From assembly GCA_029572955.1 (NCBI GenBank), contig JAKPQE010000113.1, positions 124,001 to 188,000 on the forward strand: a DNA stretch of 64,000 bases, given 5' to 3'. Origin of the DNA: Pseudomonadota bacterium (lineage in GTDB: Bacteria > Pseudomonadota > Alphaproteobacteria > Rhizobiales > JAKPQE01). A program made the translations under genes and the position numbers. This document shows, piece by piece, positions 52,265-60,167 of the stretch; position 1 is the stretch's first letter, and each line of letters begins with the position of its first letter. The notes under the pieces were generated by a model, which saw only the letters and a list, made by a program, of their open reading frames with translations, was not told where the DNA came from and ran no database searches.

Positions 52265-52699
52265 CTACGGGCGCTCCCGCGCCGGCAGGCCGGCGACGAC
52301 ACGCAGCGCGTCCCACAGCCCCTCGGCGGCGGGACCGAGGGCCGCGGCGAACTCGTCGTTGACCCGGTCCATGGCGGCGCCGGTGGGGGCTTCGAGGGCC
52401 GCGCCCTTGCCGGTGACATAGACCCGGCTCATGCGGCGATCGCCACCCGGGTCGGGACGCCGCTCGATCCAGCCGCCCGCCTCCATGCGGTCGACGAGGC
52501 CGGTCACGGTGGCACTGTCGAGAACGAGGCGGGCGCCGAGTTCGGCGCCATTGAGGCCATCGCGCTGCCAGAGCACCTTGAGAATGGCGAACTGCACCGG
52601 GGTCACGCCGAAGGGCGCCAGCGCATCGCGCGACGCCTTCGTCACCCGCTGCTGGGCCTTGCCGACGAGGAAACTCAGGCAGTCTTCGAGCGCTTCCAT
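52265..52699 (-). CDS. MarR-family transcriptional regulator
   Basis: The 144-residue winged-helix protein has the MarR core: ILKVLWQRDGLNGAELGARLVLDSATVTGLVDRMEAGGWIERRPDPGGDRRMSRVYVT. The recognition helix (SATVTGLVDRME) and the wing DPGGDRR are clear. It is divergent from the DUF2000 gene, with two matching palindromic operators between them. It therefore probably represses itself and that gene until a ligand, often an aromatic or oxidant, binds. The start at 52699 (MEALEDCLS) excludes the operator from the coding sequence. Confidence 0.92.
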   Translation of the reverse strand: MEALEDCLSFLVGKAQQRVTKASRDALAPFGVTPVQFAILKVLWQRDGLNGAELGARLVLDSATVTGLVDRMEAGGWIERRPDPGGDRRMSRVYVTGKGAALEAPTGAAMDRVNDEFAAALGPAAEGLWDALRVVAGLPARERP

Positions 52700-52722
52700 G
52701 GCAATCGCCTTCCACCGGAATG

Positions 52723-52754
52723 CTTGCATGCAAGGAATTTTGCTTGTATGCAAG
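52723..52754. promoter_or_regulatory. Two MarR-type operators, centres 20 bp apart
   Basis: CTTGCATGCAAG (52723-52734) is a perfect 12-bp palindrome. CTTGTATGCAAG (52743-52754) differs at one position. Their centres are 20 bp apart, about two helical turns. The second overlaps a candidate -35 (TTGCTT, 52740-52745), which is followed after 16 nt by TATATC (52762-52767), for the DUF2000 gene. Confidence 0.8.
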
Positions 52755-52794
52755 ATACTTATATATCAGTCATTCTCGCAGTCGGGGTCCGGCC

Positions 52795-53247
52795 ATGGCA
52801 ACCCAAATCGAAACACGACAGGTCGAGGAGATGCGCTGTGTCGCCGTGCTCGACGCGCGCCTGCCGATCGGCCATGCCGCCAATGCCGCGGCCGTCATGG
52901 CGCTGACCATGGGCTGCCGGCAGCCGCAGCTCGTCGGCGCACCGCTCGTCGATGGCTCGGGTGCCGAGCATCCGGGCCTCGTGCCGATCGGCATTCCGGT
53001 GCTCGGGGCGCCGGCCGCCGACCTGCCGGCGGTTCGGGCGAAGGCGCTGAAGGCTGGCCTCGAGGTGGTCGATTTCCCCGCCGAGGGCCAGGAGACCACC
53101 GACTACGACGAATTCCGCCGGCGCGTCGCTGGGGTCGAGACGCCGTCGCTGCGCTATGTCGGGGTCATGATCTTCGGGGGCCGCAAGCAGGTGTCGCGAA
53201 TCGTCGGGCGCTACCGCCTGCTGCGCGACGATCGCAGCACCGGCTAG
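52795..53247 (+). CDS. DUF2000 family protein
   Basis: The 150-residue cytosolic protein matches DUF2000 in pattern: RCVAVLDARLPIGHAANAAAVMALTMGCRQPQLVG, VPIGIPVLGAPAADLPAVRAKA and a final YVGVMIFGGRKQVSRIVGRYRLL. The family is related to peptidyl-tRNA hydrolase-like folds and has no assigned reaction. It is under the likely control of the divergent MarR regulator. The start at 52795 follows a weak GGGGTCC. Confidence 0.82.
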   Translation: MATQIETRQVEEMRCVAVLDARLPIGHAANAAAVMALTMGCRQPQLVGAPLVDGSGAEHPGLVPIGIPVLGAPAADLPAVRAKALKAGLEVVDFPAEGQETTDYDEFRRRVAGVETPSLRYVGVMIFGGRKQVSRIVGRYRLLRDDRSTG

Positions 53248-53271
53248 CTCGACCTTCCGGGCTTTCCGGTA

Positions 53272-54153
53272 TCAGCGCTGCCGCACCGTCACCCGCCCCT
53301 GCCAGGCGATGAGGAGGCCCGAGGCGACGATGACCGCGCAGCCGATCACCATCGGCGCGTCGATGCGCTCGCCGAACAGCACCACGCCGAGACCGATGCC
53401 GAAGAGCAGGCGCGTGTAGCGAAACGGCGTGACGGTCGCCACGTCGCCGCTGCGCATCGCCTTCATCAGCGAGGCATAGGCGAAAACGCCGACGACGACC
53501 GCGCCGGCGAGGCAGGCCGCGGCGATCCCGTTCGGCTGCACGAAGGCGCGGCCCTCCCAGGCGGCGTAGAGCATGCCGGCGAGCGCGACCGTCAGGAACC
53601 CGTAGAAGCCCAGGTGACGGGCCCCGAGCGAGGGCGGCGCGGCGCGGCTGGCGAGGTCGCGCCCGGCAAATCCGATCATGCCGACGACCGTCAGCATCGA
53701 CAGCGCGGAAAAATCGGCGGCCGACGGCCGCAGGACGATCAGGACGCCGATGAGGCCGGCGATCACCGCAAGCCAGCGGCGCCAGCCCACCCGCTCGCCG
53801 AAATAGAGGCCGGCGCCGAGAACGACGAGCACCGGCGTCGCCTGCAGGATGGCGGTGGCCGCCGACAGCGGCGTCAGCGCCACCGCGAGGAAGTAGAACA
53901 GCCGGCCGACGAGCTCGAAGACCATGCGCACCAGCATCAGCCGGGACAGCGACTGCAACCGCAGCAGCATGGCGGCGTCGCGGTAGGCCAGAACGAGGAA
54001 CGCCAATGCGCCGCCGAGGCCGAAGACGATCAGCACCTCGCCGATCGGCATTTCGCGCGCCGCGCGCTTGATCAGCGCGTCCTCGACGGCGAACGCGGCC
54101 ATCGCCGCGACCATCCACAGGATGCCCTGCAAATTGGCGCTGCGGGCGGACAT
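53272..54153 (-). CDS. EamA/DMT-family transporter
   Basis: The 293-residue inner-membrane protein has ten predicted TM segments in two EamA repeats. The first contains AAMAAFAVEDALIKRA, and both repeats end with the helix pattern ILQATPVLVVLGAGLYFGERV / LLFGIGLGVVLFGERID. Members export amino acids, nucleosides or other metabolites; the substrate is unknown. The start at 54153 (MSARSANLQG) is favoured over a GTG at 54174. It converges on the DUF2000 gene, 24 nt away. Confidence 0.87.
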   Translation of the reverse strand: MSARSANLQGILWMVAAMAAFAVEDALIKRAAREMPIGEVLIVFGLGGALAFLVLAYRDAAMLLRLQSLSRLMLVRMVFELVGRLFYFLAVALTPLSAATAILQATPVLVVLGAGLYFGERVGWRRWLAVIAGLIGVLIVLRPSAADFSALSMLTVVGMIGFAGRDLASRAAPPSLGARHLGFYGFLTVALAGMLYAAWEGRAFVQPNGIAAACLAGAVVVGVFAYASLMKAMRSGDVATVTPFRYTRLLFGIGLGVVLFGERIDAPMVIGCAVIVASGLLIAWQGRVTVRQR

Positions 54154-54294
54154 GCTAAAGGGTGCCCCCGCCACGCGTCGAAGCCGCCAAGGAACACCCG
54201 AACAAGCCCGCCATCCCGTCCCGATCCAAACCTGCCGGTCAGTCGCCGGATCGCCCGCGTATCCCGCTGGCGGCCGCCGGACGACCTGACGTCC

Positions 54295-55011
54295 TCACGC
54301 TTCCCTGCGATAGACGATGAACTTGTGCGGAATGACCCGGCCCGGGCGTTCGACGACGTAGTTGCGCGAGGCGACCTTGACGAGGCCGAGGGCGCCGAAA
54401 TGGGCGAGTTCGGAGGGCGTCAGCGGCCAGGGCGGCCCGGGCTGCGGCACGTAGTCTTCCTTGGTGCGGGCGACGACGAGGAGATGGCCGCCGGGCTTGA
54501 CGAGACGCGCCACCGCGGCGAACGCCGCCTCGCGGATCGCCCCGGTCAGCGACTGGATGGTGTAGCACTCGCTGACGAGATCGAAGGCACCGACCCAGTC
54601 GGCCGGCGGATTGAAGAGGTCGGCGACCCGGTAGTCGACCGGCGAATGGGGAAAGCGCGCCCTGGCCCATTCGACGGCGCTCGGCGCGACGTCGAAGCCG
54701 ACGGTCCGATAGCCCGCCGCGGCGATCGCCTCGGCGTTGTCGCCGAGGCCGCAGGCGATGTCGATGGCGCGCTGGCCGTGGCCGGGGTTCTTCCTCAGCC
54801 AGTTGACGAGCACGTCCTTGGGGCGCAGGTCCGCCCAGGGCACACCGGCGGCATCGCCGTCGGCGCCGGCATAGACCCGCTCGAACCAGTCGGCGCGCTC
54901 GGCCGCGTTGCCGGTCGTCGCCCCCGGCAGCGCGTCGATCTCCCTGGCGATCGCCACCCGGCGCGCATAGAAGCTCTCGTCGCCGGGACGGTCTTTCGGT
55001 TTCTCGCTCAT
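54295..55011 (-). CDS. SAM-dependent methyltransferase coupled to holC
   Basis: The 238-residue protein has motif I AIDIACGLGDNAEAIAAAGYRTVGFDVA and LVSECYTIQSL, then RLVKPGGHLLVVARTKED. The substrate is unknown; the tellurite/thiopurine-resistance-like fold is one possibility. The ATG at 55011 overlaps the holC stop (ATGA), so translation of the two is coupled. The in-frame extension to 55386 is holC in another frame. Confidence 0.83.
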   Translation of the reverse strand: MSEKPKDRPGDESFYARRVAIAREIDALPGATTGNAAERADWFERVYAGADGDAAGVPWADLRPKDVLVNWLRKNPGHGQRAIDIACGLGDNAEAIAAAGYRTVGFDVAPSAVEWARARFPHSPVDYRVADLFNPPADWVGAFDLVSECYTIQSLTGAIREAAFAAVARLVKPGGHLLVVARTKEDYVPQPGPPWPLTPSELAHFGALGLVKVASRNYVVERPGRVIPHKFIVYRREA

Positions 55012-55457
55012 GCCTTCTTTTCCCATCGCCCGCGTTCGTTCTGCTGGAAATACATGACCTCGTGGCCGGCCGACTTGGCTTCCTTCCAGCGGATGCGCGC
55101 CGCTGCGACCGCCTCCTCGTCGTTGCCGTCGAAGACGAGGACGATCCGGTCGTAGGGCGCAAAGTCCGGCGCCTCCGGGTCGTCGACGAGGAAGCGCACG
55201 ACGGCGCCGTTCGGGTTCTCCGGGCCGGTCGTCAGGAACACCGGCTGGGTCTCCGGCTCGCCGTCTTCGATCGTGCCGTGCGGCAGGAAGGACTCGTCCG
55301 AATAGCTCCACAGATGCGCGTCGAGCGCCCTCAGCCGCTCGGGCGAACCGACCTGGACGACCGTCGGCCAGTCGCGCGCGAGGCACATCTCGAGCAGTTC
55401 CGGCAAGGCCCGCTCGAGGGTGGTGCTCTGCAGATGATAGAAGCGCACTTCGGTCAT
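55008..55457 (-). CDS. holC: DNA polymerase III chi subunit
   Basis: The 149-residue protein begins EVRFYHLQSTTLERALPELLEMCLARDWPTVV and contains ALDAHLWSYSDESFLPHG and PVFLTT, all typical of HolC. Chi links the clamp loader to SSB. It is the first gene of a two-gene unit with a methyltransferase. Confidence 0.93.
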   Translation of the reverse strand: MTEVRFYHLQSTTLERALPELLEMCLARDWPTVVQVGSPERLRALDAHLWSYSDESFLPHGTIEDGEPETQPVFLTTGPENPNGAVVRFLVDDPEAPDFAPYDRIVLVFDGNDEEAVAAARIRWKEAKSAGHEVMYFQQNERGRWEKKA

Positions 55458-55637
55458 GCGGGGATTTCTCTTCGCCTCCGGGGCCGGCCGGTCAGCCCTG
55501 TTATAGCGGCTCGCGGCGGATTGAACAGAAAGGCCCGGCAGGTTTCCACCACACCCTTGAAAGCGATCGGTTCACCCGGTCGGGAGCCGTCCTCGAAAAC
55601 CGGCTCCATGGCGATCTCTCGAAGGGAGGGAGACCTC

Positions 55638-56027
55638 ATGAAACCCTTGAACAAAAAGGCCATCTCGACGATCGTCGCGGGAGCGCTGGCGCTCGGCCTC
55701 GTCGCCGGCGAGGCATTTGCCGACCGCCTGACGGTGAGCGGCAAGATCTCCAGCGCCTGCCGCCCGGCGCCGGGCAAATTCGTCGTTCCGCCCGGCAAGA
55801 CGGCGAGCAATTTCAGCCTCCAGGGGCTGACGGCGGGCAACACCTGCACGACCAACCAGATCATCAAGCAGAAGGGCTTCGGCATCCAGAATGCCGGCTA
55901 CAACATCATCTACCGCTATAGCGGAGATGCTTCGCTGCGCGCCCTCAGCCTCGGACCGGGCACCTACTACGTCTATGTCGACGGCGGCATCGGCGCCGGT
56001 GTCACCGTCTCCTTCGACGTGCAGTGA
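55638..56027 (+). CDS. Small secreted protein, unrecognised
   Basis: The 129-residue precursor starts at 55638 after GGGAGG. A signal peptide (KKAISTIVAGALALGLVAGE, cleavage after AFA) leads a mature part of about 100 residues with two cysteines (SACRPAP and NTCTTNQ) that may form a disulfide. Strands such as LTVSGKISSACRPAP, GYNIIYRYSGD, GTYYVYVDGGIGAGVTVSFDV suggest a small beta sandwich. No family is recognised. It is followed by a terminator shared with convergent pepA. Confidence 0.75.
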   Translation: MKPLNKKAISTIVAGALALGLVAGEAFADRLTVSGKISSACRPAPGKFVVPPGKTASNFSLQGLTAGNTCTTNQIIKQKGFGIQNAGYNIIYRYSGDASLRALSLGPGTYYVYVDGGIGAGVTVSFDVQ

Positions 56028-56036
56028 GGCACGATG

Positions 56037-56067
56037 GCGAGCCCCGGCGACGAGCGTCGGGGCTCGC
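56037..56067. terminator. Terminator between convergent genes
   Basis: A perfect 10-bp stem GCGAGCCCCG/CGGGGCTCGC (56037-56046 with 56058-56067) with an 11-nt loop lies between the stops at 56027 and 56074. The T-run is weak. Confidence 0.65.
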
Positions 56068-56073
56068 TTCCCG

Positions 56074-57576
56074 TCACTTCTCGTAGTTGTCGGCGACGAA
56101 GCGGTCGAGCAGCCTGACGCCGAAGCCGGAACTCCAGCTCTGGCTGATCTCGGTCTTCGGCGAGCCCATGGCGGTGCCGGCGACGTCGAGGTGGGCCCAG
56201 GGCGTGCCGTCCTTGACGAAGCGCTTGAGGAACTGGGCGGCGGTGATCGAACCGGCCCAGCGGCCGCCGGTGTTCTTCATGTCGGCGAACTTGGAATCGA
56301 TCAGCTTGTCGTAGTCCTTGCCGAGCGGCATGCGCCACACCGCCTCGCCGGTCGCCTCGCCCGCCCTGGCAAGCTGGCCGGCGAGATCGTCGTCATTGGC
56401 GAACAGGCCGGCATGGTGGTGGCCGAGGGCGATCATGATGGCGCCGGTCAGGGTCGCGAGATCGACGACGAGGCGCGGCTCGAAGCGCTCCTGGGCGTAC
56501 CAGAGGGCGTCGCAGAGCACGAGGCGGCCCTCGGCGTCGGTGTTGATGATCTCGATGGTCTGGCCGGACATCGAGGTGACGATGTCGCCGGGGCGCTGGG
56601 CCTTGCCGTCGGGCATGTTCTCGACGAGGCCGATGATACCGATGACGTCGACCCTGGCCTTGCGCGCGGCGAGCGCGTGCATCAGACCGGTGACGGCGGC
56701 GGCACCGCCCATGTCGCCCTTCATGTCTTCCATGCCGGCGCCGGGCTTCAGCGAGATGCCGCCCGAATCGAAGCAGACGCCCTTGCCGACGAAGACGAGC
56801 GGCTTGTCCTTGCCCTTCGCGCCGTTCCAGCGCATCACGACGAGGCGCGGCGGACGGGCCGAGCCGAGGGCGACGCCGAGCAGCGCGTCCATCTTCAGCT
56901 TGCGCATCTCCTTCTCGCCGAGCACCTCGACCTCGACGCCGAGCTTCTCGAGCTTTTTGGCGCGGTCGGCGAACTCCTCGGGGCCGAGGACGTTGCCGGG
57001 CTCGTTGACGAGGTCGCGGGCGACGATCACGCCGTCGCAGACGCCGCCGAGCAGCTTGTAGGCGCTCTTGGCCTTGCTCGCCTTGTCGACGACGATGGTG
57101 ACGTCGACGGCGTCGCCGCCATTCTCCTCGTCATCGGACTTCCTGGTCTTGTAGCGATCGAAGTCGTAAGCGCGAAGGCGCATGCCGGCGGCGAAGGCCG
57201 CGGCTTCCTCGCCCTCGATGTCGGCGCCGTCGGGGCGCTCCAGCACGACCGTGACGGCGGTCGCCTTCAATCCGCCGATCTTGGCCATGATCGTGCCGCC
57301 GAGCTTCATCCAGTCCGACTCGCCGCGGCCCTCGGCCTTGCCGATGCCGGCGACGAGGAGGCGGTCGAGCGCGAGGCCGGCGGGCAGGACGAGATCGAGG
57401 CTGGAGCCTTCCTTGCCCTTGAAGTTGCCGGCGGCCGCGGCGCGGGCGACGAGCCCGCCGGCGGTCTGGTCGAGAGCGCCGGCGATCGCACCGAGCGCGA
57501 GCTTGTCGTCGCAAAGGACGACGGCGACGCCGTCGGCGGGCATTTGCGGCTTGGCGAAGGAGAGGTTCAGCTTCAT
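56074..57576 (-). CDS. pepA: Cytosol (leucyl) aminopeptidase
   Basis: The 500-residue M17 peptidase has the metal-binding [16 protein letters not shown], the catalytic [11 protein letters not shown] and the signature [14 protein letters not shown]. The C-terminal domain ends [15 protein letters not shown]. It removes N-terminal residues using two metal ions, acts as a hexamer, and in some bacteria also binds DNA. It is divergent from lptF, a common arrangement. Confidence 0.95.
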   Translation of the reverse strand: MKLNLSFAKPQMPADGVAVVLCDDKLALGAIAGALDQTAGGLVARAAAAGNFKGKEGSSLDLVLPAGLALDRLLVAGIGKAEGRGESDWMKLGGTIMAKIGGLKATAVTVVLERPDGADIEGEEAAAFAAGMRLRAYDFDRYKTRKSDDEENGGDAVDVTIVVDKASKAKSAYKLLGGVCDGVIVARDLVNEPGNVLGPEEFADRAKKLEKLGVEVEVLGEKEMRKLKMDALLGVALGSARPPRLVVMRWNGAKGKDKPLVFVGKGVCFDSGGISLKPGAGMEDMKGDMGGAAAVTGLMHALAARKARVDVIGIIGLVENMPDGKAQRPGDIVTSMSGQTIEIINTDAEGRLVLCDALWYAQERFEPRLVVDLATLTGAIMIALGHHHAGLFANDDDLAGQLARAGEATGEAVWRMPLGKDYDKLIDSKFADMKNTGGRWAGSITAAQFLKRFVKDGTPWAHLDVAGTAMGSPKTEISQSWSSGFGVRLLDRFVADNYEK

Positions 57577-57737
57577 GTCTCGGTTTTCCGTTCCTGTCCG
57601 GATGAGGTATGGCCAGCGTGCGGGGCGGCGCCGCGCCGCCGGGGCGCGCGTCGTGTCGAATCCCGCGCTAAGATGGAGCGGGCCGGCGGCAAAATCGAGC
57701 CCGGAGGCGGGGCTTACGGAAAATTCACCATGAATCT

Positions 57738-57766
57738 TTGCCGAGTTTTTGCCATTCCCGTATGGA
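57738..57766 (+). promoter_or_regulatory. Putative promoter of the lptF-lptG-lptD cluster
   Basis: TTGCCG (57738-57743) and TATGGA (57761-57766) are separated by 17 nt, about 108 nt before the lptF ATG. Confidence 0.4.
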
Positions 57767-57874
57767 ATTCATTCACGACGTGCACCGTGCGGCACGGTGG
57801 GCGGGATGCCCGCCGGGTCTTCGGCGCGCGGCGGTACGCCCACGCGAGGGCGGGGGAACGGCCGGTCTGATCTG

Positions 57875-59062
57875 ATGAAACTCGTCGAGCGCTACATTTT
57901 CCGACAAACCCTGGCCGCGTTCGTGATGGGTCTCGTCGCGCTCGCCGGCGTGCTTTACGTCACCCAGGCGCTGCGCGAACTCGACCTCGTCACCTCGAAG
58001 GGCCAGACGCTCGCCATCTTTTTCTCGATGACCGCGCTGTGGATGCCGATGCTGGTGATGATCATCGCGCCGGTGGCGCTGCTCATCGCGGCGATCTACA
58101 CGCTCAACCGCCTCAACAGCGACAGCGAACTGGTGGTGATGACGGCCGCCGGCATGAACCAGTGGCGGCTGATGCGCCCGCTGCTGGCGCTCGCCCTCAT
58201 CGTCTCGCTGGTGATCGCCGGGATCAGCCTCTACGTCTCGCCGCGCAGCCTCAAGGCGATGCGCGAATACATCAACGCGGTGCGTACCGATCTCGTCGCC
58301 AACATCCTCAAGGAAGGCCGCTTCACCGAGATCGAGAAGGGCCTCGTCTTCCACATCCGCGAGCGCACGACGACGGGACAGCTCAGGGGCATCCTCGTCA
58401 GCGACGACCGCGACCCGCAGTTCTCCTATACCTACATCGCCGAGGACGGCCTGCTCGTCGACGTGCCGACCGGCAGCTACCTCGTGCTCCAGGACGGCAA
58501 CATCCAGCGCCGCAACAAGGCCGAAGGCTCGCTCAACATCGTCAAGTTCGAGCGCTACGCCTTCGACCTCTCGCAGTTCTCCGGCGAGAAGGACGTCGTC
58601 TATTTCAAGCCGCGCGAGCAGCTGACGAGCGAGCTTTTCGACCACACCACCCTCGCCTACCAGAACTCGCCGGGCCGGGTGATCGTCGAGCTCAACGAGC
58701 GCCTGTCGAGCCCGCTCTATCCGATCGCCTTCGCGGCGATCGCCATGGCGGCGCTCGGCCGTGCCCGCACCACCCGCCAGTCGCGCGGCGGCGCGGTCTT
58801 CGTGACCATCCTGCTCTCGGGCGCCACCCGCCTCATCGGCTTTGCCGGGGCGAGCATCGGCGTCAAATACATGCCGGCGATCGCGCTCATGTATGTCGCG
58901 CCGATCGGCGCGACGCTGCTGGCGCTCGTCCACATCGCCAGTTCGGTGACGTTCAGGTTGCCGAGATTCATCGCGGACCCGGCGAATCGCCTCGGCGAGG
59001 CCATTCGCCTCGCGACCGACAGGCTGACGCGGCGCCTCGGGCTCGCCGCCGAGCCGAGTTGA
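57875..59062 (+). CDS. lptF: LPS export permease LptF
   Basis: The 395-residue inner-membrane protein starts KLVERYIFRQTLAAFVMGLVAL and has three N-terminal TMs, a periplasmic beta-jellyroll (about 130-270) and three C-terminal TMs. LNRLNSDSELVVMTAAGMNQWRLMRPLL is the LptF coupling helix for LptB. It forms the LptB2FG extractor with LptG, encoded 7 nt downstream. Confidence 0.94.
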   Translation: MKLVERYIFRQTLAAFVMGLVALAGVLYVTQALRELDLVTSKGQTLAIFFSMTALWMPMLVMIIAPVALLIAAIYTLNRLNSDSELVVMTAAGMNQWRLMRPLLALALIVSLVIAGISLYVSPRSLKAMREYINAVRTDLVANILKEGRFTEIEKGLVFHIRERTTTGQLRGILVSDDRDPQFSYTYIAEDGLLVDVPTGSYLVLQDGNIQRRNKAEGSLNIVKFERYAFDLSQFSGEKDVVYFKPREQLTSELFDHTTLAYQNSPGRVIVELNERLSSPLYPIAFAAIAMAALGRARTTRQSRGGAVFVTILLSGATRLIGFAGASIGVKYMPAIALMYVAPIGATLLALVHIASSVTFRLPRFIADPANRLGEAIRLATDRLTRRLGLAAEPS

Positions 59063-59069
59063 GGGCGCG

Positions 59070-60167
59070 ATGATCGGCGGCGGCACCACTTTCGGACTCT
59101 ATGTCGCAGGGCGCTTCGCGCGCTCCGTGCTCGTCGTCTTCGCGGTCTGCGTGGCGCTGCTGTTCCTGCTCGATTTCGTCGAGCTGATGCGCCGGGCCGG
59201 CGAGAAGGAATCGATCGACACCGCCTCGGTGGCGCTGATTTCGCTCTACCGGGTGCCGGCGCTCTCGGAGCGCCTCCTGCCGTTCGCGGTGCTGTTCGGG
59301 GCGATGTCGTCGCTCCTGATGCTCAGCCGCAAGCTCGAGCTCGTCGTCGCGCGGGCCGCCGGCATCTCGGTCTGGCAGTTCCTGACGCCGCCGCTGCTCT
59401 TTGCGGTCCTGCTCGGGGTGTTCACCACCGCCGTCTACAATCCGGTCTCGGCGCAGCTCAAGGTGAAGTCGGAACGGCTGGAGGTCGCGCTCTTCTCGGG
59501 CACCGGCGGCGGTCTCGGCGGAGCCGGCGAGGAAGCCTGGCTGCGCCAGGACGGCGAGGACGGCCAGTCGGTGCTCCATGCCCGCAAGAGCGCCGACCAG
59601 GGCCTCACGCTCGGCGACGTGACGGTCTACTCGTTCGACCGCGACGGCAATTTCCAGGAACGGATCGAGGCGCGCACGGCGACGCTGAAGAACGGCCGCT
59701 GGGAACTCGCCGACGCCGAGGTCGGCAATGCCGAGGGCGCGATCCAGCACTTCGATTCCTACTTCGTCGCGACCTACCTCACGCCGACCCAGGTGCGCGA
59801 GAGCTTCGCCTCGGCCGATACCGTCTCGATCTGGCAGCTGCCGGACTATATCGCACTTGCGGAACGGGCCGGCCTGTCAGCCACGAAGTTCCGCCTGCAG
59901 TTCCAGAGCCTGCTCGCCCGGCCGGCCCTGCTCGCCGCTATGGTATTGATCGCGGCCACAGTTTCTTTGCGAGTGTTCCGTTTCGGCAACATCGGACGGA
60001 TGATTCTGGGTGGCGTCGCAGCCGGCTTTCTGCTTTATGTTCTCTCCGAGCTCGCAGAGGATTTCGGCAGCGCGGGAATCGTTCATCCGGCGATTGCGGC
60101 GTGGGCGCCTGCGATCGTAGCGGCATTGTTCGGGGCGACAGTCCTATTGTACCAGGAAGACGGATGA
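59070..60167 (+). CDS. lptG: LPS export permease LptG
   Basis: The 365-residue partner of LptF has the same 3 + 3 TM layout around a periplasmic domain. MLSRKLELVVARAAGISVWQFLTP is the coupling helix, and LTPTQVRESFASADTVSIWQLPDYI is the conserved C-terminal periplasmic part. Its stop overlaps the lptD ATG by 4 nt (ATGA). Confidence 0.94.
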   Translation: MIGGGTTFGLYVAGRFARSVLVVFAVCVALLFLLDFVELMRRAGEKESIDTASVALISLYRVPALSERLLPFAVLFGAMSSLLMLSRKLELVVARAAGISVWQFLTPPLLFAVLLGVFTTAVYNPVSAQLKVKSERLEVALFSGTGGGLGGAGEEAWLRQDGEDGQSVLHARKSADQGLTLGDVTVYSFDRDGNFQERIEARTATLKNGRWELADAEVGNAEGAIQHFDSYFVATYLTPTQVRESFASADTVSIWQLPDYIALAERAGLSATKFRLQFQSLLARPALLAAMVLIAATVSLRVFRFGNIGRMILGGVAAGFLLYVLSELAEDFGSAGIVHPAIAAWAPAIVAALFGATVLLYQEDG

